IMG/VR virus record: IMGVR_UViG_3300042452_000944 | Location: 1 to 52,494 of that record | DNA: 52,494 nucleotides | Strand: one strand, 5' to 3' | Source: a virus | In this document: positions 6,924 to 14,783 of the stretch, in pieces | How positions within the stretch are numbered: the first letter of the stretch is position 1 | Layout of the letters: each line of letters starts with the position of its first letter | The notes under the pieces: generated by a model | What the model was told of the DNA's origin: nothing | What the model saw: only the letters and a program-made list of their open reading frames with translations | Databases searched by the model: none | Translations under genes and position numbers: made by a program

Positions 6924-7199
6924 ATGAGGGTTGTTATCGAAATGGAGTTACCGGAGAATTTCTTACAGGTTGTAAAAAATATCATCTGGGACAATGATTC
7001 TAATATATCGGAGATATGTGAAGGTTTAATGAGTAGACAAGGTTTTTACAAGCTCCTTGGAGGTGAGAGGCATACCATTACCCTTGATAAGTTAGATAAG
7101 GTAAGAGAGAGGTTAAACGATAAAAGATTAGATGAATGTCTGGGTGATATAATTCACTTAAGTAGACGTATAGAAGCTTTAGTAAAATCAAGTCAATAG
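6924..7199 (+). CDS. Small HTH regulator-like protein, 91 aa
   Basis: Probably a Cro/XRE-like DNA-binding protein: residues 20-65 read as helix-turn-helix (ISEICEGLMSRQGFYKLLGG, then TLDKLDKVRERL). The start at 6924 is chosen for its GAGGAG ribosome site; the longer open frame begins with hydrophobic spacer sequence. It is transcribed divergently from the Dam operon, and the spacer has an imperfect palindrome GTGTCACC...GCTACAC (about 6878-6897) that could be its operator. The stop codon lies within a shared terminator stem. Confidence 0.65.
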   Translation: MRVVIEMELPENFLQVVKNIIWDNDSNISEICEGLMSRQGFYKLLGGERHTITLDKLDKVRERLNDKRLDECLGDIIHLSRRIEALVKSSQ

Positions 7200-7242
7200 C
7201 AGAAGGAGGATCGCACAAAATATGCGATCCTCCTTCTGCTAT
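7196..7242. terminator. Bidirectional hairpin between convergent genes
   Basis: A perfect 20-bp stem (7196-7215 with 7223-7242) with a 7-base AT-rich loop. The stop codons of both flanking convergent genes (TAG at 7197-7199 on plus, TAG at 7239-7241 on minus) lie inside the stem. There is no long T-run in either direction. Confidence 0.7.
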
Positions 7243-7442
7243 AGTGAAACTTTGTTAGAAAGACATTTGTCTCTTACATCGATTATTTTTTGCGATCGTT
7301 CTAAGGATAACCCTGTTTTGTGGGATAGTTCAAAAGCATCGTATACACCATCGGTAACATCTAAAAGAGCAGCGATAATTTCTTTTAACTCATCTCTAGA
7401 TGCTTTATTAATTTGATTGTCAAACAGTTGTTTTATGTCCAT
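7239..7442 (-). CDS. Small helical protein downstream of actin-like gene, 67 aa
   Basis: Unknown. Mostly helical (DELKEIIAALLDVTDGVYDAFELSHKTG spans about residues 17-44). It follows the actin-like ATPase gene by 69 bases on the same strand, which is where a partner or adaptor would be encoded, but no ParR signature is evident. It ends in the shared hairpin. Confidence 0.6.
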   Translation of the reverse strand: MDIKQLFDNQINKASRDELKEIIAALLDVTDGVYDAFELSHKTGLSLERSQKIIDVRDKCLSNKVSL

Positions 7443-7511
7443 TATTTTTTTAGTTCATTATAGTTAGGTTTACGGTTGATTTGCCCTATTAAAGAATAGG
7501 CCCAAAGGTCA

Positions 7512-8696
7512 TTATGCCGACTGAAGACCTTCCAAAGCGTAGAACTGAGGATTGGGTGCGATAACGTACCGAGGATTGTCTTGAACGAAAGGGGCGATAA
7601 TCGGTGCCGATCCACCAACAACCAAAATTTGAGCAAACTGATTGTGGATTTCTTTCCAACGAGTACGCATCTGGGTTTGGATATCGTCAATCCACTCAGG
7701 TAAGATCGCGTCGTAAGCAGTCTTAAAGTTGATAGCGTGAACAGCGAATGTGCCATCAGCGATCGCGTCTAGAATTTGGCCTTCTGATTTAATTAACCCT
7801 ACTTCAACCGCAATATGAGCGGCTAACGCGGAAGTAGCACCGTCTAGAACCAAATCGTAGTCTCTAACGATAGTCCCATCAGGATGAAACAATCGAGCGA
7901 TCGCTGTACCACCACCTAAGTCCAGAACACCGTTTAGATATTTAGGGTACTGATAAAGACCTTCCTTTAATGCACGATACCAGGCAAACTTACCTTCGGC
8001 GGCTACAATAACTCCCTTAACAGTTACGTTAAACTCACGACCGTTAACTGTAAAGTTATGCACACCTTTTAGATTCAAAAAAGGCGATCTTTGATCTTCG
8101 TCTTGGTCGTCGGGCACGGTACAAAGTAAGTTTTCGATTACAGCGTCTTGAGGTACTAGACCGGAAACGCCTGCGTAGAAAAATTGCTTAACTAGTTTCC
8201 ACTTATCACCACCAAAAGTAGGCTTAGCCAAAAATGAGCCAGCGATTTGACCAACAAGAAAACTGTTACCACCAAAACTAACATCGAAAGAAAGATCGTT
8301 AACAAAATCGTTAGTAGAGTAGTCAACGTCTTGGCGACTGGATTTTCTCAACGAATAACTGGGAAAGTTGATGATGGTTTTCCCATCAGTAATAGCGTTA
8401 AAACGATTACCTAGATCAAAACTGATTCGAGAGATTTGATTTTTTGTCTTTGAAGAAATGGCCATAGAAATTTTCCGCTCCGGTAGTGTAATACTACAAC
8501 TGGTATCTTTAGTATCATCTATCAAACTCAATTGTTCTAAACTAGGATCAGGAGGTAGAATCACTTCTAGATTGGAACCCCAAACGTTTTCCATTAATAG
8601 TTTTACGATTTGGCTAGTCGAAAGACCAGTTTGTTCGGCAGCTATACCTAAAGCTTGTGCGTATTTTCCAAAGAGTACAGGGCGAACAGAATTCAT
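7512..8696 (-). CDS. Actin-like ATPase, ParM/StbA type
   Basis: Filament-forming ATPase of the actin/Hsp70 superfamily, of the kind used for plasmid or phage DNA partition. Phosphate-1 motif FDLGN (D94-N97), phosphate-2 motif LDLGGGT (D259-T264) and adenosine motif VVGGSAPII (GGSA 361-364), followed by PNPQFYALEGL at the C-terminus. Length 394 aa. The ATG at 8696 avoids the 68-base overlap with the glycosyltransferase that an upstream start would create. Residues 1-78 precede the actin core and contain a helix-turn-like stretch (IAAEQTGLSTSQIVKLLMEN), which is unusual for ParM. Role inferred. Confidence 0.82.
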   Translation of the reverse strand: MNSVRPVLFGKYAQALGIAAEQTGLSTSQIVKLLMENVWGSNLEVILPPDPSLEQLSLIDDTKDTSCSITLPERKISMAISSKTKNQISRISFDLGNRFNAITDGKTIINFPSYSLRKSSRQDVDYSTNDFVNDLSFDVSFGGNSFLVGQIAGSFLAKPTFGGDKWKLVKQFFYAGVSGLVPQDAVIENLLCTVPDDQDEDQRSPFLNLKGVHNFTVNGREFNVTVKGVIVAAEGKFAWYRALKEGLYQYPKYLNGVLDLGGGTAIARLFHPDGTIVRDYDLVLDGATSALAAHIAVEVGLIKSEGQILDAIADGTFAVHAINFKTAYDAILPEWIDDIQTQMRTRWKEIHNQFAQILVVGGSAPIIAPFVQDNPRYVIAPNPQFYALEGLQSA

Positions 8697-8709
8697 TGTC
8701 TTTTTTTTT

Positions 8710-9579
8710 CTAAGAATTGATATATAGATCATAGCATCTGTTTGCGAAAGTCGTATCCCTATATTGGTATGTTTCAAAGAGGTTTTTGTAAAAGTCTGAC
8801 AATCTTTTAGATTTGCTTAAAAAGTTGATCGCATCTTGACCGTACAGATCAACTAGATCACATTGGTTATTCAATCTCATCTCGGCACATTGTCTAGCCA
8901 ATTCTGAATATCTTCTTTGTATCAGTATTTTATCAATGTTAAATCGTATGCTGTTAGATATAAATAACCTTTTATATAGAACTTCATCAACAAAACCCAG
9001 TTTGGATATTTCTATCAGTCTAAGCCACAGATCTCTATCTTGAGAGTAGTAGAAAGCGTTTCGATAACCACCAACGCGATCGTAGTGGTATTTTCTTATC
9101 ATTACTTCTCCACCAGTGAAGCAATTACGACCGTTGATTAATGAATATTGGAAAGTGTCGGGATGATCGCATACTCTAGTACGTCGGTATATATTACCTC
9201 CATGAGACATATCACAATCGAAAACATTACAACCCACAGCACTAAGATCGCGATCGTCCTTTAGAAGTCTATATTGTTTTTCCAATCGTGTTGGATAGGA
9301 AATATCTCCTGAACCATGGATGGCAATATAGTCACCAGATGATTGTTCAATGGCGTTGAGTAATCCATTAACAAAACCAATGTTTATGGAATGACGAATT
9401 ACTTTAAGTCGTGGATCTTGAAACTTTAGTAACTCTTCGTAGGTATGGTCCGTTGAACAATCATCGAAGGCAATGATCTCAAGGTTTGTGTAGGTTTGTC
9501 TTAATAGACTGCCAATAGAGGTTCTAACAAGGTTGCCGCGATTATAGAAGCCCGTTACAACACTAATTAAATCACTCAT
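8710..9579 (-). CDS. Glycosyltransferase, family 2
   Basis: GT-A fold nucleotide-sugar transferase. Motifs: the start strand LISVVTGFYNR, DDCSTD (39-44), GSGD (89-92) in place of the usual metal-binding DxD, and SQDRDLWLRL (179-188). At 289 aa it is a complete catalytic domain with no membrane anchor. It overlaps the MurA-like gene by 8 bases, so the two are co-translated. Possible roles are modification of host surface glycans or of phage DNA; the sequence does not decide. Confidence 0.85.
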   Translation of the reverse strand: MSDLISVVTGFYNRGNLVRTSIGSLLRQTYTNLEIIAFDDCSTDHTYEELLKFQDPRLKVIRHSINIGFVNGLLNAIEQSSGDYIAIHGSGDISYPTRLEKQYRLLKDDRDLSAVGCNVFDCDMSHGGNIYRRTRVCDHPDTFQYSLINGRNCFTGGEVMIRKYHYDRVGGYRNAFYYSQDRDLWLRLIEISKLGFVDEVLYKRLFISNSIRFNIDKILIQRRYSELARQCAEMRLNNQCDLVDLYGQDAINFLSKSKRLSDFYKNLFETYQYRDTTFANRCYDLYINS

Positions 9580-10831
9580 CGTCTTTATTAATGCTATGAA
9601 CTATGCCTAGCCCTCCAAGTTTTGTTTGTAGTTGATCATAGCCTCGTAGGGCCATATTTACCTTCCTGACTTTGCTAGGTCCATGATTGATAATTGCTGC
9701 CATCACCAAGGCCATACTACCCCGCAAGTCCGTTGATGTTACCACTGCCGAACCTGAGCGTTGACATCCATTGACGATGATTTTCCCTGAGTCCCAGGTT
9801 AAACAATTAGGGTAAAATCTAGATAATTCCTCAAGGTAGGTAGTGCGCTCTGGATAGCGATAGTCAAGGATTAGACTTCTACCCTTAGCATACAAAGCTA
9901 GAAGCACATAAAAGGGTTGCATATCGGATATGATGCCGGGGTGAGTACCACAGGCTACTTCAAAGGGCTGTAATCCGGAGGGAGCGATTGACTGTGGCGG
10001 AACCCAAACCGAATTAGAGTTTTGGAAGAAATCAAGCCCTATTCTACGGAGGTAGACTAAAGGGATTTCCATGAGATCAAACGGAACGTTCTCAACTAGA
10101 ACATTACCACCAGAGATCGCAGATAGGATAATCCAGGTTAAGGCCTCAATGCGATCTGAAATAATGGGAATTGTCGCTCCCCTAAGCTGTCTAACCCCCT
10201 CAATTTCAATTAGACTAGTTCCACTTACCGATATTTTTGCCCCCATTAAGATGAGCAAGTTAATCAGGTTTTCGATTTCGGGGGTGACATAGGCATTGTA
10301 GATTCTTGTAGTTCCCCTAGCAACTACAGCACATAATATGGCATTCTCTGTGCCTCCCACGGTGGATATGGGGAAATGAATGTCACCGCCGACGAGCTGA
10401 CCACTAACCCTAATATGATCTGGCTTTTCTTCCACCTGACACCCCAAGGATTGCCAGATCATTATGTGTAAGTCATACTTGCGACTACCAATATTACAGC
10501 CTCCTGGATAGGGGATATAGGCATTTCCTTGTCGAATTAATTGACCGGCGGCTAATAAATAGGTCGTTCTAATGGGAAATTTATAGTCCTCTAATTCCTG
10601 GGGTTTTAGATTGGAACAATTGAAGGATGCAGTCGAATCAAGGCTGACCTTTCCCCCCATTAACTCGATAAACCTTGCCTTGTATTGAACATCGAGTAGT
10701 TGGGTTGGGAAGTTAAGTAGGTTAATGGTTTCGTCCGTAAGCATTGATGCTGCCATCAGGCGAGTGGCAGCGTTTTTTGCTCCACTAACCCGAACCCTGC
10801 CTGAAGGAACCTGTTTGCCTTCAATCTGCAT
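9572..10831 (-). CDS. MurA-like enolpyruvyl transferase
   Basis: Closest in pattern to UDP-N-acetylglucosamine 1-carboxyvinyltransferase, the first committed step of peptidoglycan synthesis. It has the VSGAKNA motif (K19), the loop PGGCNIGSRKYDLH with the reactive cysteine at C112, the TDMQ-like SDMQPF segment and the LRGSMALVMAA motif near the C-terminus. About 419 aa, full length. A GTG 8 codons upstream is an alternative start. The stretch 10381-10440 is 31/60 G+C against 20/60 for 8881-8940 in its neighbour, and no full GCGATCGC octamer is seen, suggesting recent transfer. It overlaps the GT2 gene. Confidence 0.85.
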   Translation of the reverse strand: MQIEGKQVPSGRVRVSGAKNAATRLMAASMLTDETINLLNFPTQLLDVQYKARFIELMGGKVSLDSTASFNCSNLKPQELEDYKFPIRTTYLLAAGQLIRQGNAYIPYPGGCNIGSRKYDLHIMIWQSLGCQVEEKPDHIRVSGQLVGGDIHFPISTVGGTENAILCAVVARGTTRIYNAYVTPEIENLINLLILMGAKISVSGTSLIEIEGVRQLRGATIPIISDRIEALTWIILSAISGGNVLVENVPFDLMEIPLVYLRRIGLDFFQNSNSVWVPPQSIAPSGLQPFEVACGTHPGIISDMQPFYVLLALYAKGRSLILDYRYPERTTYLEELSRFYPNCLTWDSGKIIVNGCQRSGSAVVTSTDLRGSMALVMAAIINHGPSKVRKVNMALRGYDQLQTKLGGLGIVHSINKDDE

Positions 10832-10859
10832 GGTCAGATCTTTATGATATATCACATAC

Positions 10860-11072
10860 TTATTCCCAACCGAGAGCAGTTAGCAATTCTACAATTCTAG
10901 GATTTGTTAGGCGATCGCTATTCACTTCTTGTGACTGCAATAGATTGGATATATCAGCAGCTCTCCATATAGCATCTTCTGCCCAATGACGACGACCTAT
11001 GGAGATCGCGTCTAAGTAACGCTGACGTTGTTCATGGAGTAATTCTACTTTCCGATAATGATCATTAGACAT
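10860..11072 (-). CDS. Hypothetical protein, 70 aa
   Basis: Unknown; helical and Arg-rich in the first half (LLHEQRQRYLDAISIGRRHW). The ribosome site GGAG lies 8 bases before the ATG at 11072. It is directly upstream of the MurA-like gene. Confidence 0.6.
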   Translation of the reverse strand: MSNDHYRKVELLHEQRQRYLDAISIGRRHWAEDAIWRAADISNLLQSQEVNSDRLTNPRIVELLTALGWE

Positions 11073-11099
11073 GGTGTGTTCTCCTATGGATAAAAACGA

Positions 11100-11330
11100 T
11101 CAAAGATTGAAAGGAGTAAAATTTACCTCGAATAGTTCACCTTCAGAATTGCAATATAATAACAGATTGAGATCTGTCACCCACCAAAATTGGTTTCTCC
11201 TTCGTTCTCTTAGATCGTCAAGATACTTTGATAGTTCATCGTGGGTACCTCTTAGCATCCGGTAAGCCTGTCCATATCTATCTAATACTATTCCTTCAGC
11301 CCCATCTAGTCCAACTTGACTGGGCGTCAT
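11100..11330 (-). CDS. Hypothetical protein, 76 aa
   Basis: Unknown; contains a charged helix (HDELSKYLDDLRERRRNQFWW). Strong Shine-Dalgarno GGAGG, 8 bases before the ATG at 11330. Confidence 0.6.
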   Translation of the reverse strand: MTPSQVGLDGAEGIVLDRYGQAYRMLRGTHDELSKYLDDLRERRRNQFWWVTDLNLLLYCNSEGELFEVNFTPFNL

Positions 11331-11351
11331 CGTTTAATCCTCCATAATGTT

Positions 11352-11630
11352 CTATAAATTGTCAAGGCGAGATGCAATGGAACACTTGATCGCTTCTTCA
11401 TAAAAAGGTGTGGCTGCTGGGGTTTTATCTCTCTTAGTTTTGTACATAAGAACACGCAACAGCATAGAATAGTCTTTTTCTTCTAATTCTTCTACGACTT
11501 TTGGTACAGTAGTTTGTATGTAACTATAGTCCCCGTAAAGCATTGAGGTACTAACAGACTCATCAATTGCTGTTACGACTTTTGCAAGCTTGCTAGGTTG
11601 ACGCATCAACATCTCAATAATATCAAACAT
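11352..11630 (-). CDS. Hypothetical protein, 92 aa
   Basis: Unknown and largely helical. I chose the ATG at 11630; a GTG three codons upstream (11639) is possible. No clear ribosome site for either. Confidence 0.55.
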   Translation of the reverse strand: MFDIIEMLMRQPSKLAKVVTAIDESVSTSMLYGDYSYIQTTVPKVVEELEEKDYSMLLRVLMYKTKRDKTPAATPFYEEAIKCSIASRLDNL

Positions 11631-11691
11631 CTTTATCACTTCGATACAACACAGAGTTAATCCAATTAAAAGAAAATATGGTAGTACCCTT

Positions 11692-12084
11692 CTACAATCC
11701 TTCTAGGATTCGTCTTTCTAACAGAAAGATCGCATCTTCTTGTGTATCAACGGTTTCAACAGAATCACACCACATCAACATATTTTCTTGGTAGCCTACG
11801 TTGATAACTGGAATATTGGCACCTATAGCAATACCAACTTCAACAAATTTACCACCAGGGATATAGCGATCTGTAGCAAAATGGATTAAAAGATCAGATC
11901 TCAGAACATCGTCCCTATCCATATTAGCTATACGACGACGATCTTCTACACTATACGTCAGTGTACGACGAAAAGGTTCATCTAACCATTTCGCTGTAAT
12001 TTCATATCCTTTTTCGACTAACAGATCGCGTAAAGCTTTGCATTCGTCTATATTACAACCGGCAATGTAACACTTGATAGCCAT
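11692..12084 (-). CDS. Nucleoside 2-deoxyribosyltransferase-like protein, 130 aa
   Basis: Resembles the nucleoside 2-deoxyribosyltransferase/DUF4406 fold: N-terminal strand CYIAGCN, a helix with RDLLVEKGYEITAKWLDEP, DDVLRSDLLIHFAT (about 58-71), then the hallmark GGKFVEVGIAIGANIPVINVG (77-97) with the catalytic-type Glu. In phages such proteins act in nucleotide salvage or base modification; the substrate is not predictable. It lies divergent from the GIY-YIG gene. Confidence 0.75.
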   Translation of the reverse strand: MAIKCYIAGCNIDECKALRDLLVEKGYEITAKWLDEPFRRTLTYSVEDRRRIANMDRDDVLRSDLLIHFATDRYIPGGKFVEVGIAIGANIPVINVGYQENMLMWCDSVETVDTQEDAIFLLERRILEGL

Positions 12085-12117
12085 TGGTACTATTCCTCTA
12101 AGTATTAGTGATGAATT

Positions 12118-12399
12118 ATGGACATCGTATATGTACTGACCACAGGGGACGATCGCTACAAGATAGGAAAAACTACAGAGAACGGTTTCAAAAAAAGATT
12201 ACAAAATCTACAAACAGGAAACGACAAGGATCTAGTGTTATTTGCCTTTAATTATGCGATCGATGGTTTATATTTAGAGAAACGGTTGAAATACAAATAT
12301 CGACAAAACAAAATTAAAGGCGAATGGTTCGTTTTGAAAGATCGCACATTAACTAATTTCATGGACACTTTGAAACGGTTAGATTTTACGATCATATAA
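12118..12399 (+). CDS. GIY-YIG-like (T5orf172/MUG113) protein, 93 aa
   Basis: A single small nuclease-fold domain: VYVLTTGDDRYKIGKTT (4-20) corresponds to the GIY-YIG strands, followed by KKRLQNLQTGN and a Glu in YLEKRLKYKYRQNK, then EWF. It is the only plus-strand gene between 7.2 and 15.8 kb, an island orientation that would fit a mobile or stand-alone endonuclease. Ribosome site weak. Confidence 0.75.
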   Translation: MDIVYVLTTGDDRYKIGKTTENGFKKRLQNLQTGNDKDLVLFAFNYAIDGLYLEKRLKYKYRQNKIKGEWFVLKDRTLTNFMDTLKRLDFTII

Positions 12400-12408
12400 G
12401 ATAACATT

Positions 12409-12657
12409 TCAATTAAAATGTGCCATCCGTTCTAGATCCAATCTGTTAAACACTTGCACAGCGAAAGTTTTAAGAGATTCTTCTGTATATCCTTGTTCAA
12501 TAGCAGCGTTAACACAGATATCCCATGTTGGCGAAAACGTATCAAACATTATTTCTTTAGCCTGTGCGATCGTTTCAGGAGGAACGTCATCGTGCTCTTT
12601 GAAGCGATCTGTAATTAGAACATCAATGATTTCTGTCAATAGTCGTTCATATTTCAT
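12409..12657 (-). CDS. Hypothetical protein, 82 aa
   Basis: Unknown; acidic and helical throughout. It follows 12665-13009 by 7 bases, so probably the same operon; it converges with the GIY-YIG gene with a 9-base gap. Confidence 0.6.
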   Translation of the reverse strand: MKYERLLTEIIDVLITDRFKEHDDVPPETIAQAKEIMFDTFSPTWDICVNAAIEQGYTEESLKTFAVQVFNRLDLERMAHFN

Positions 12658-12664
12658 TGTTGGT

Positions 12665-13009
12665 TTATCCCTTTATGACGATTTTTTCTACTAATTCGAT
12701 CTCAATCCATCCTTCATCTAGGAATATGGGTTTCCATATTTCGTGCGGCTCTCCGAAACCACGATCGCAATAATCCCAGAACCAATCAAATGCCAATCGA
12801 GCAATGTCTCGGAAATATTCTATATCTGTTCTAGTATCGTATCGGGTTAAAGCGATGACGCGATCGTTTACAAATTCAAAGGAACATGTACCCGATTTAG
12901 AAAATCCGTGAATAATGATATGTCCATCTTCATTCACTTCAAAAGGGATACGATTAGCGATCAACGCTTCTTGCAAACTGGCGCGATCAGTTATTGGGTG
13001 GTTTACCAT
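12665..13009 (-). CDS. Hypothetical protein, 114 aa
   Basis: Unknown; Trp/Tyr-rich centre (FDWFWDYCDRGFGEPHEIW, about 74-92). The leader AACCAAAGGAGT before the ATG at 13009 is shared with the SSB-like gene: CTCCTTTGGTTAAATGTTAA on the plus strand occurs at both. Confidence 0.65.
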   Translation of the reverse strand: MVNHPITDRASLQEALIANRIPFEVNEDGHIIIHGFSKSGTCSFEFVNDRVIALTRYDTRTDIEYFRDIARLAFDWFWDYCDRGFGEPHEIWKPIFLDEGWIEIELVEKIVIKG

Positions 13010-13064
13010 GTTTTGATGACTCCTTTGGTTAAATGTTAAGGATTGAACAACTAAAAAACGTTAG

Positions 13065-13397
13065 CTAGACAAGAGTTTCATATTGATCTTGGGGACTAGC
13101 ATCGAGGAAAATATCGGATGCCGTAAGTCGTAGACCGGCGTAGGGTTGATCATCGTACTCGCTGATATAAGGCGAAGGTTCGATAGAACCAGTGACGATG
13201 ATCAGTGATCCCTCTTCGATATGAGGTAACTTGTGTGATGCAAGAGAAGCGTTCCAGACTATGACTCTCACGACAAAGGAACATTCTTTGTGTCTGTTGT
13301 CCACATCGATAACAATTTCGACGTGATCGCTAGTTCTAGTATCAATAGAGATAACACTACCAGCCAATGTACAAACATTGAGTCCAAGACAAGACAT
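13065..13397 (-). CDS. SSB-like OB-fold protein, 110 aa
   Basis: Single-stranded-DNA-binding type OB fold: LNVCTLAGSVIS (6-17), the central strands SFVVRVIVWNASLA, then EEGSLIIVTGSIEPSPY (about 71-87) and LRLTASDIFLD. It is shorter than bacterial SSB and lacks the acidic C-terminal tail with DDDIPF, so protein recruitment may differ. Lies in the early block, consistent with DNA replication. Good AAAGGAG ribosome site. Confidence 0.75.
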   Translation of the reverse strand: MSCLGLNVCTLAGSVISIDTRTSDHVEIVIDVDNRHKECSFVVRVIVWNASLASHKLPHIEEGSLIIVTGSIEPSPYISEYDDQPYAGLRLTASDIFLDASPQDQYETLV

Positions 13398-13414
13398 AAA
13401 AGATACTCCTTTGG

Positions 13415-13588
13415 TTAAATGTTAAGGAAAAGATCTGACAGTTCTTCTAATTCTTCAAAAACCTTTTCTCTATTGCCATCACATTCATCCCAGGCTAAAG
13501 AAAACAATTCTTCTCGTTTTGGATGATCTGCGATCTTTGGTAGCTCTCTGAAAACATCAAACTTGAATTTTATGTGTACTTGTGGGCT
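13415..13588 (-). pseudogene. Startless -1-frame coding fragment, 57 codons
   Basis: An open frame with clear coding character (FDVFRELPKIADHPKREELF, then SLAWDECDGNREKVFEELEE), but it has no ATG/GTG/TTG before residue 30. It overlaps the 3' end of 13570-13764 in the -1 frame. The DHPK...LAW...LF pattern recalls C-termini of conserved phage proteins. Either a frameshift (programmed or decay) joins it to the upstream gene, or it is translated from a non-standard start. Confidence 0.5.
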
Positions 13589-13764
13589 TTATTCTTGGCT
13601 TTATGATAAGCGGTTTTATTCTCAGCGATCGCAGCTTCGATATCGTACAGATGATTTTTAAGTGCGATCTTTCTCTCACGAAGATACGACAATTCTCTTA
13701 CCAATGGCATTGTGTATTCGTCTAAAAGCGTATCGGTTAAAGTCTTGTACTGTTCAAAATCCAT
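13570..13764 (-). CDS. Small helical protein, 64 aa, possibly truncated
   Basis: Helical, with a coiled-coil-like centre (VRELSYLRERKIALKNHLYD). AAAGGAG ribosome site before the ATG at 13764. The adjoining -1 frame (13415-13588) continues with coding-like sequence, so the full protein may originally have been about 115-120 aa. Confidence 0.6.
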   Translation of the reverse strand: MDFEQYKTLTDTLLDEYTMPLVRELSYLRERKIALKNHLYDIEAAIAENKTAYHKAKNKAHKYT

Positions 13765-13803
13765 GGTGAATTCTCCTTTTTTAGATATTGCGTTATTAAA
13801 GAA

Positions 13804-14235
13804 TTAGACGTTTTCTTTAACTAGGGAAATATACTTCTCTTCGACATAGAAGAGTTCATCGATTAATGGTTTATCACAAAGATCGCGTGTTAGGACCACG
13901 TCATAATATACGCCCACACTATAATTATCTGGTTCTCGTTGTTGCAAACACACCTCCACAATTGACCCATATCCTTGTACAGGTGGTGAATATACTTTAA
14001 CTAGATCACCTTCCTTGAACTTGGAATTATTTAGGATGGCTTCGTGTGTTCTGATCCCAGTCTGCGATAGACAGGAAAGGAATTCTAGTAAGAGTTCGGT
14101 ATGATCGCTAACAAGTCTCTGTTCCTCGTTAATAAGTTTCTGTTGATCCGCGTCTTGGGTAAGGCGTATATAATCCAGTGGGAACTTAAACAAGAGTTTT
14201 TGTAACTCGTTTAATTGCTCTGCTAGTGGACTCAT
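13804..14235 (-). CDS. Hypothetical protein with SH3/KOW-like C-terminus, 143 aa
   Basis: The N-terminal half is helical; from about residue 73 a beta-barrel-like stretch begins FKEGDLVKVYSPPVQGYGSI. The gene at 20129-20536 has the same architecture (helical, then FKVGDYVVAKS...EGYV), so they are likely paralogues. The start at 14235 is fixed by AAGGAG, 7 bases upstream. Function unknown. Confidence 0.65.
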   Translation of the reverse strand: MSPLAEQLNELQKLLFKFPLDYIRLTQDADQQKLINEEQRLVSDHTELLLEFLSCLSQTGIRTHEAILNNSKFKEGDLVKVYSPPVQGYGSIVEVCLQQREPDNYSVGVYYDVVLTRDLCDKPLIDELFYVEEKYISLVKENV

Positions 14236-14298
14236 GGTGGTCTCCTTTTGGTTGTATGTGGTCATTATATGTCGTCGATGGATAGTTGTCGAGGATCG

Positions 14299-14655
14299 TT
14301 AAGAACGAAACTCTCTATACACATTGAGCACCAGCCCATCCACAAGGCCGTAATCGGTACATTGATCGCATTCTACCATAAACAGTACGGGATCTTCGCT
14401 GAGGCACGTTACAAGACCGTATGTCTGGGCTAGGAGGGTTTCTCCATCTACTAACTCATTCTCTTCTGCTCCAATGACATCATTAGATGAGAGAATAGGA
14501 GCACCTACAGGGAAGAAACATTCATAGTCATCTTCTGTTTCTACAAAGTCAAATACATCTTCTAGTATTTCAGTTAGATGATCAAAATCTTCAGGAACAT
14601 CGTATAGCTCATGTTGAGCCACACATGGTAGTCGAAGTACTTTAGATATATCCAT
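14299..14655 (-). CDS. Hypothetical acidic protein, 118 aa
   Basis: Unknown. Very acidic (EILEDVFDFVETEDDYECFF near 30-49), which could mimic DNA or bind a basic partner; that is speculation. It is the first minus-strand gene left of the putative origin. Confidence 0.6.
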   Translation of the reverse strand: MDISKVLRLPCVAQHELYDVPEDFDHLTEILEDVFDFVETEDDYECFFPVGAPILSSNDVIGAEENELVDGETLLAQTYGLVTCLSEDPVLFMVECDQCTDYGLVDGLVLNVYREFRS

Positions 14656-14783
14656 CTTAGGTTGTTTGCATAGACGATCTCATCATAGCACGAAAATGGT
14701 GAGGTGTATAGAGAAGGAACGATCGCGATCGTCTTGATCAGATATAAGTATATGTACTCAGATCGTCTAATTTGAGTGAATTT

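Noticed and set aside
11692-12084. Toxin or TIR/SIR2-type defence protein
   Set aside because: The GGKFVEVGIAIG motif and size fit nucleoside deoxyribosyltransferase-like proteins better.
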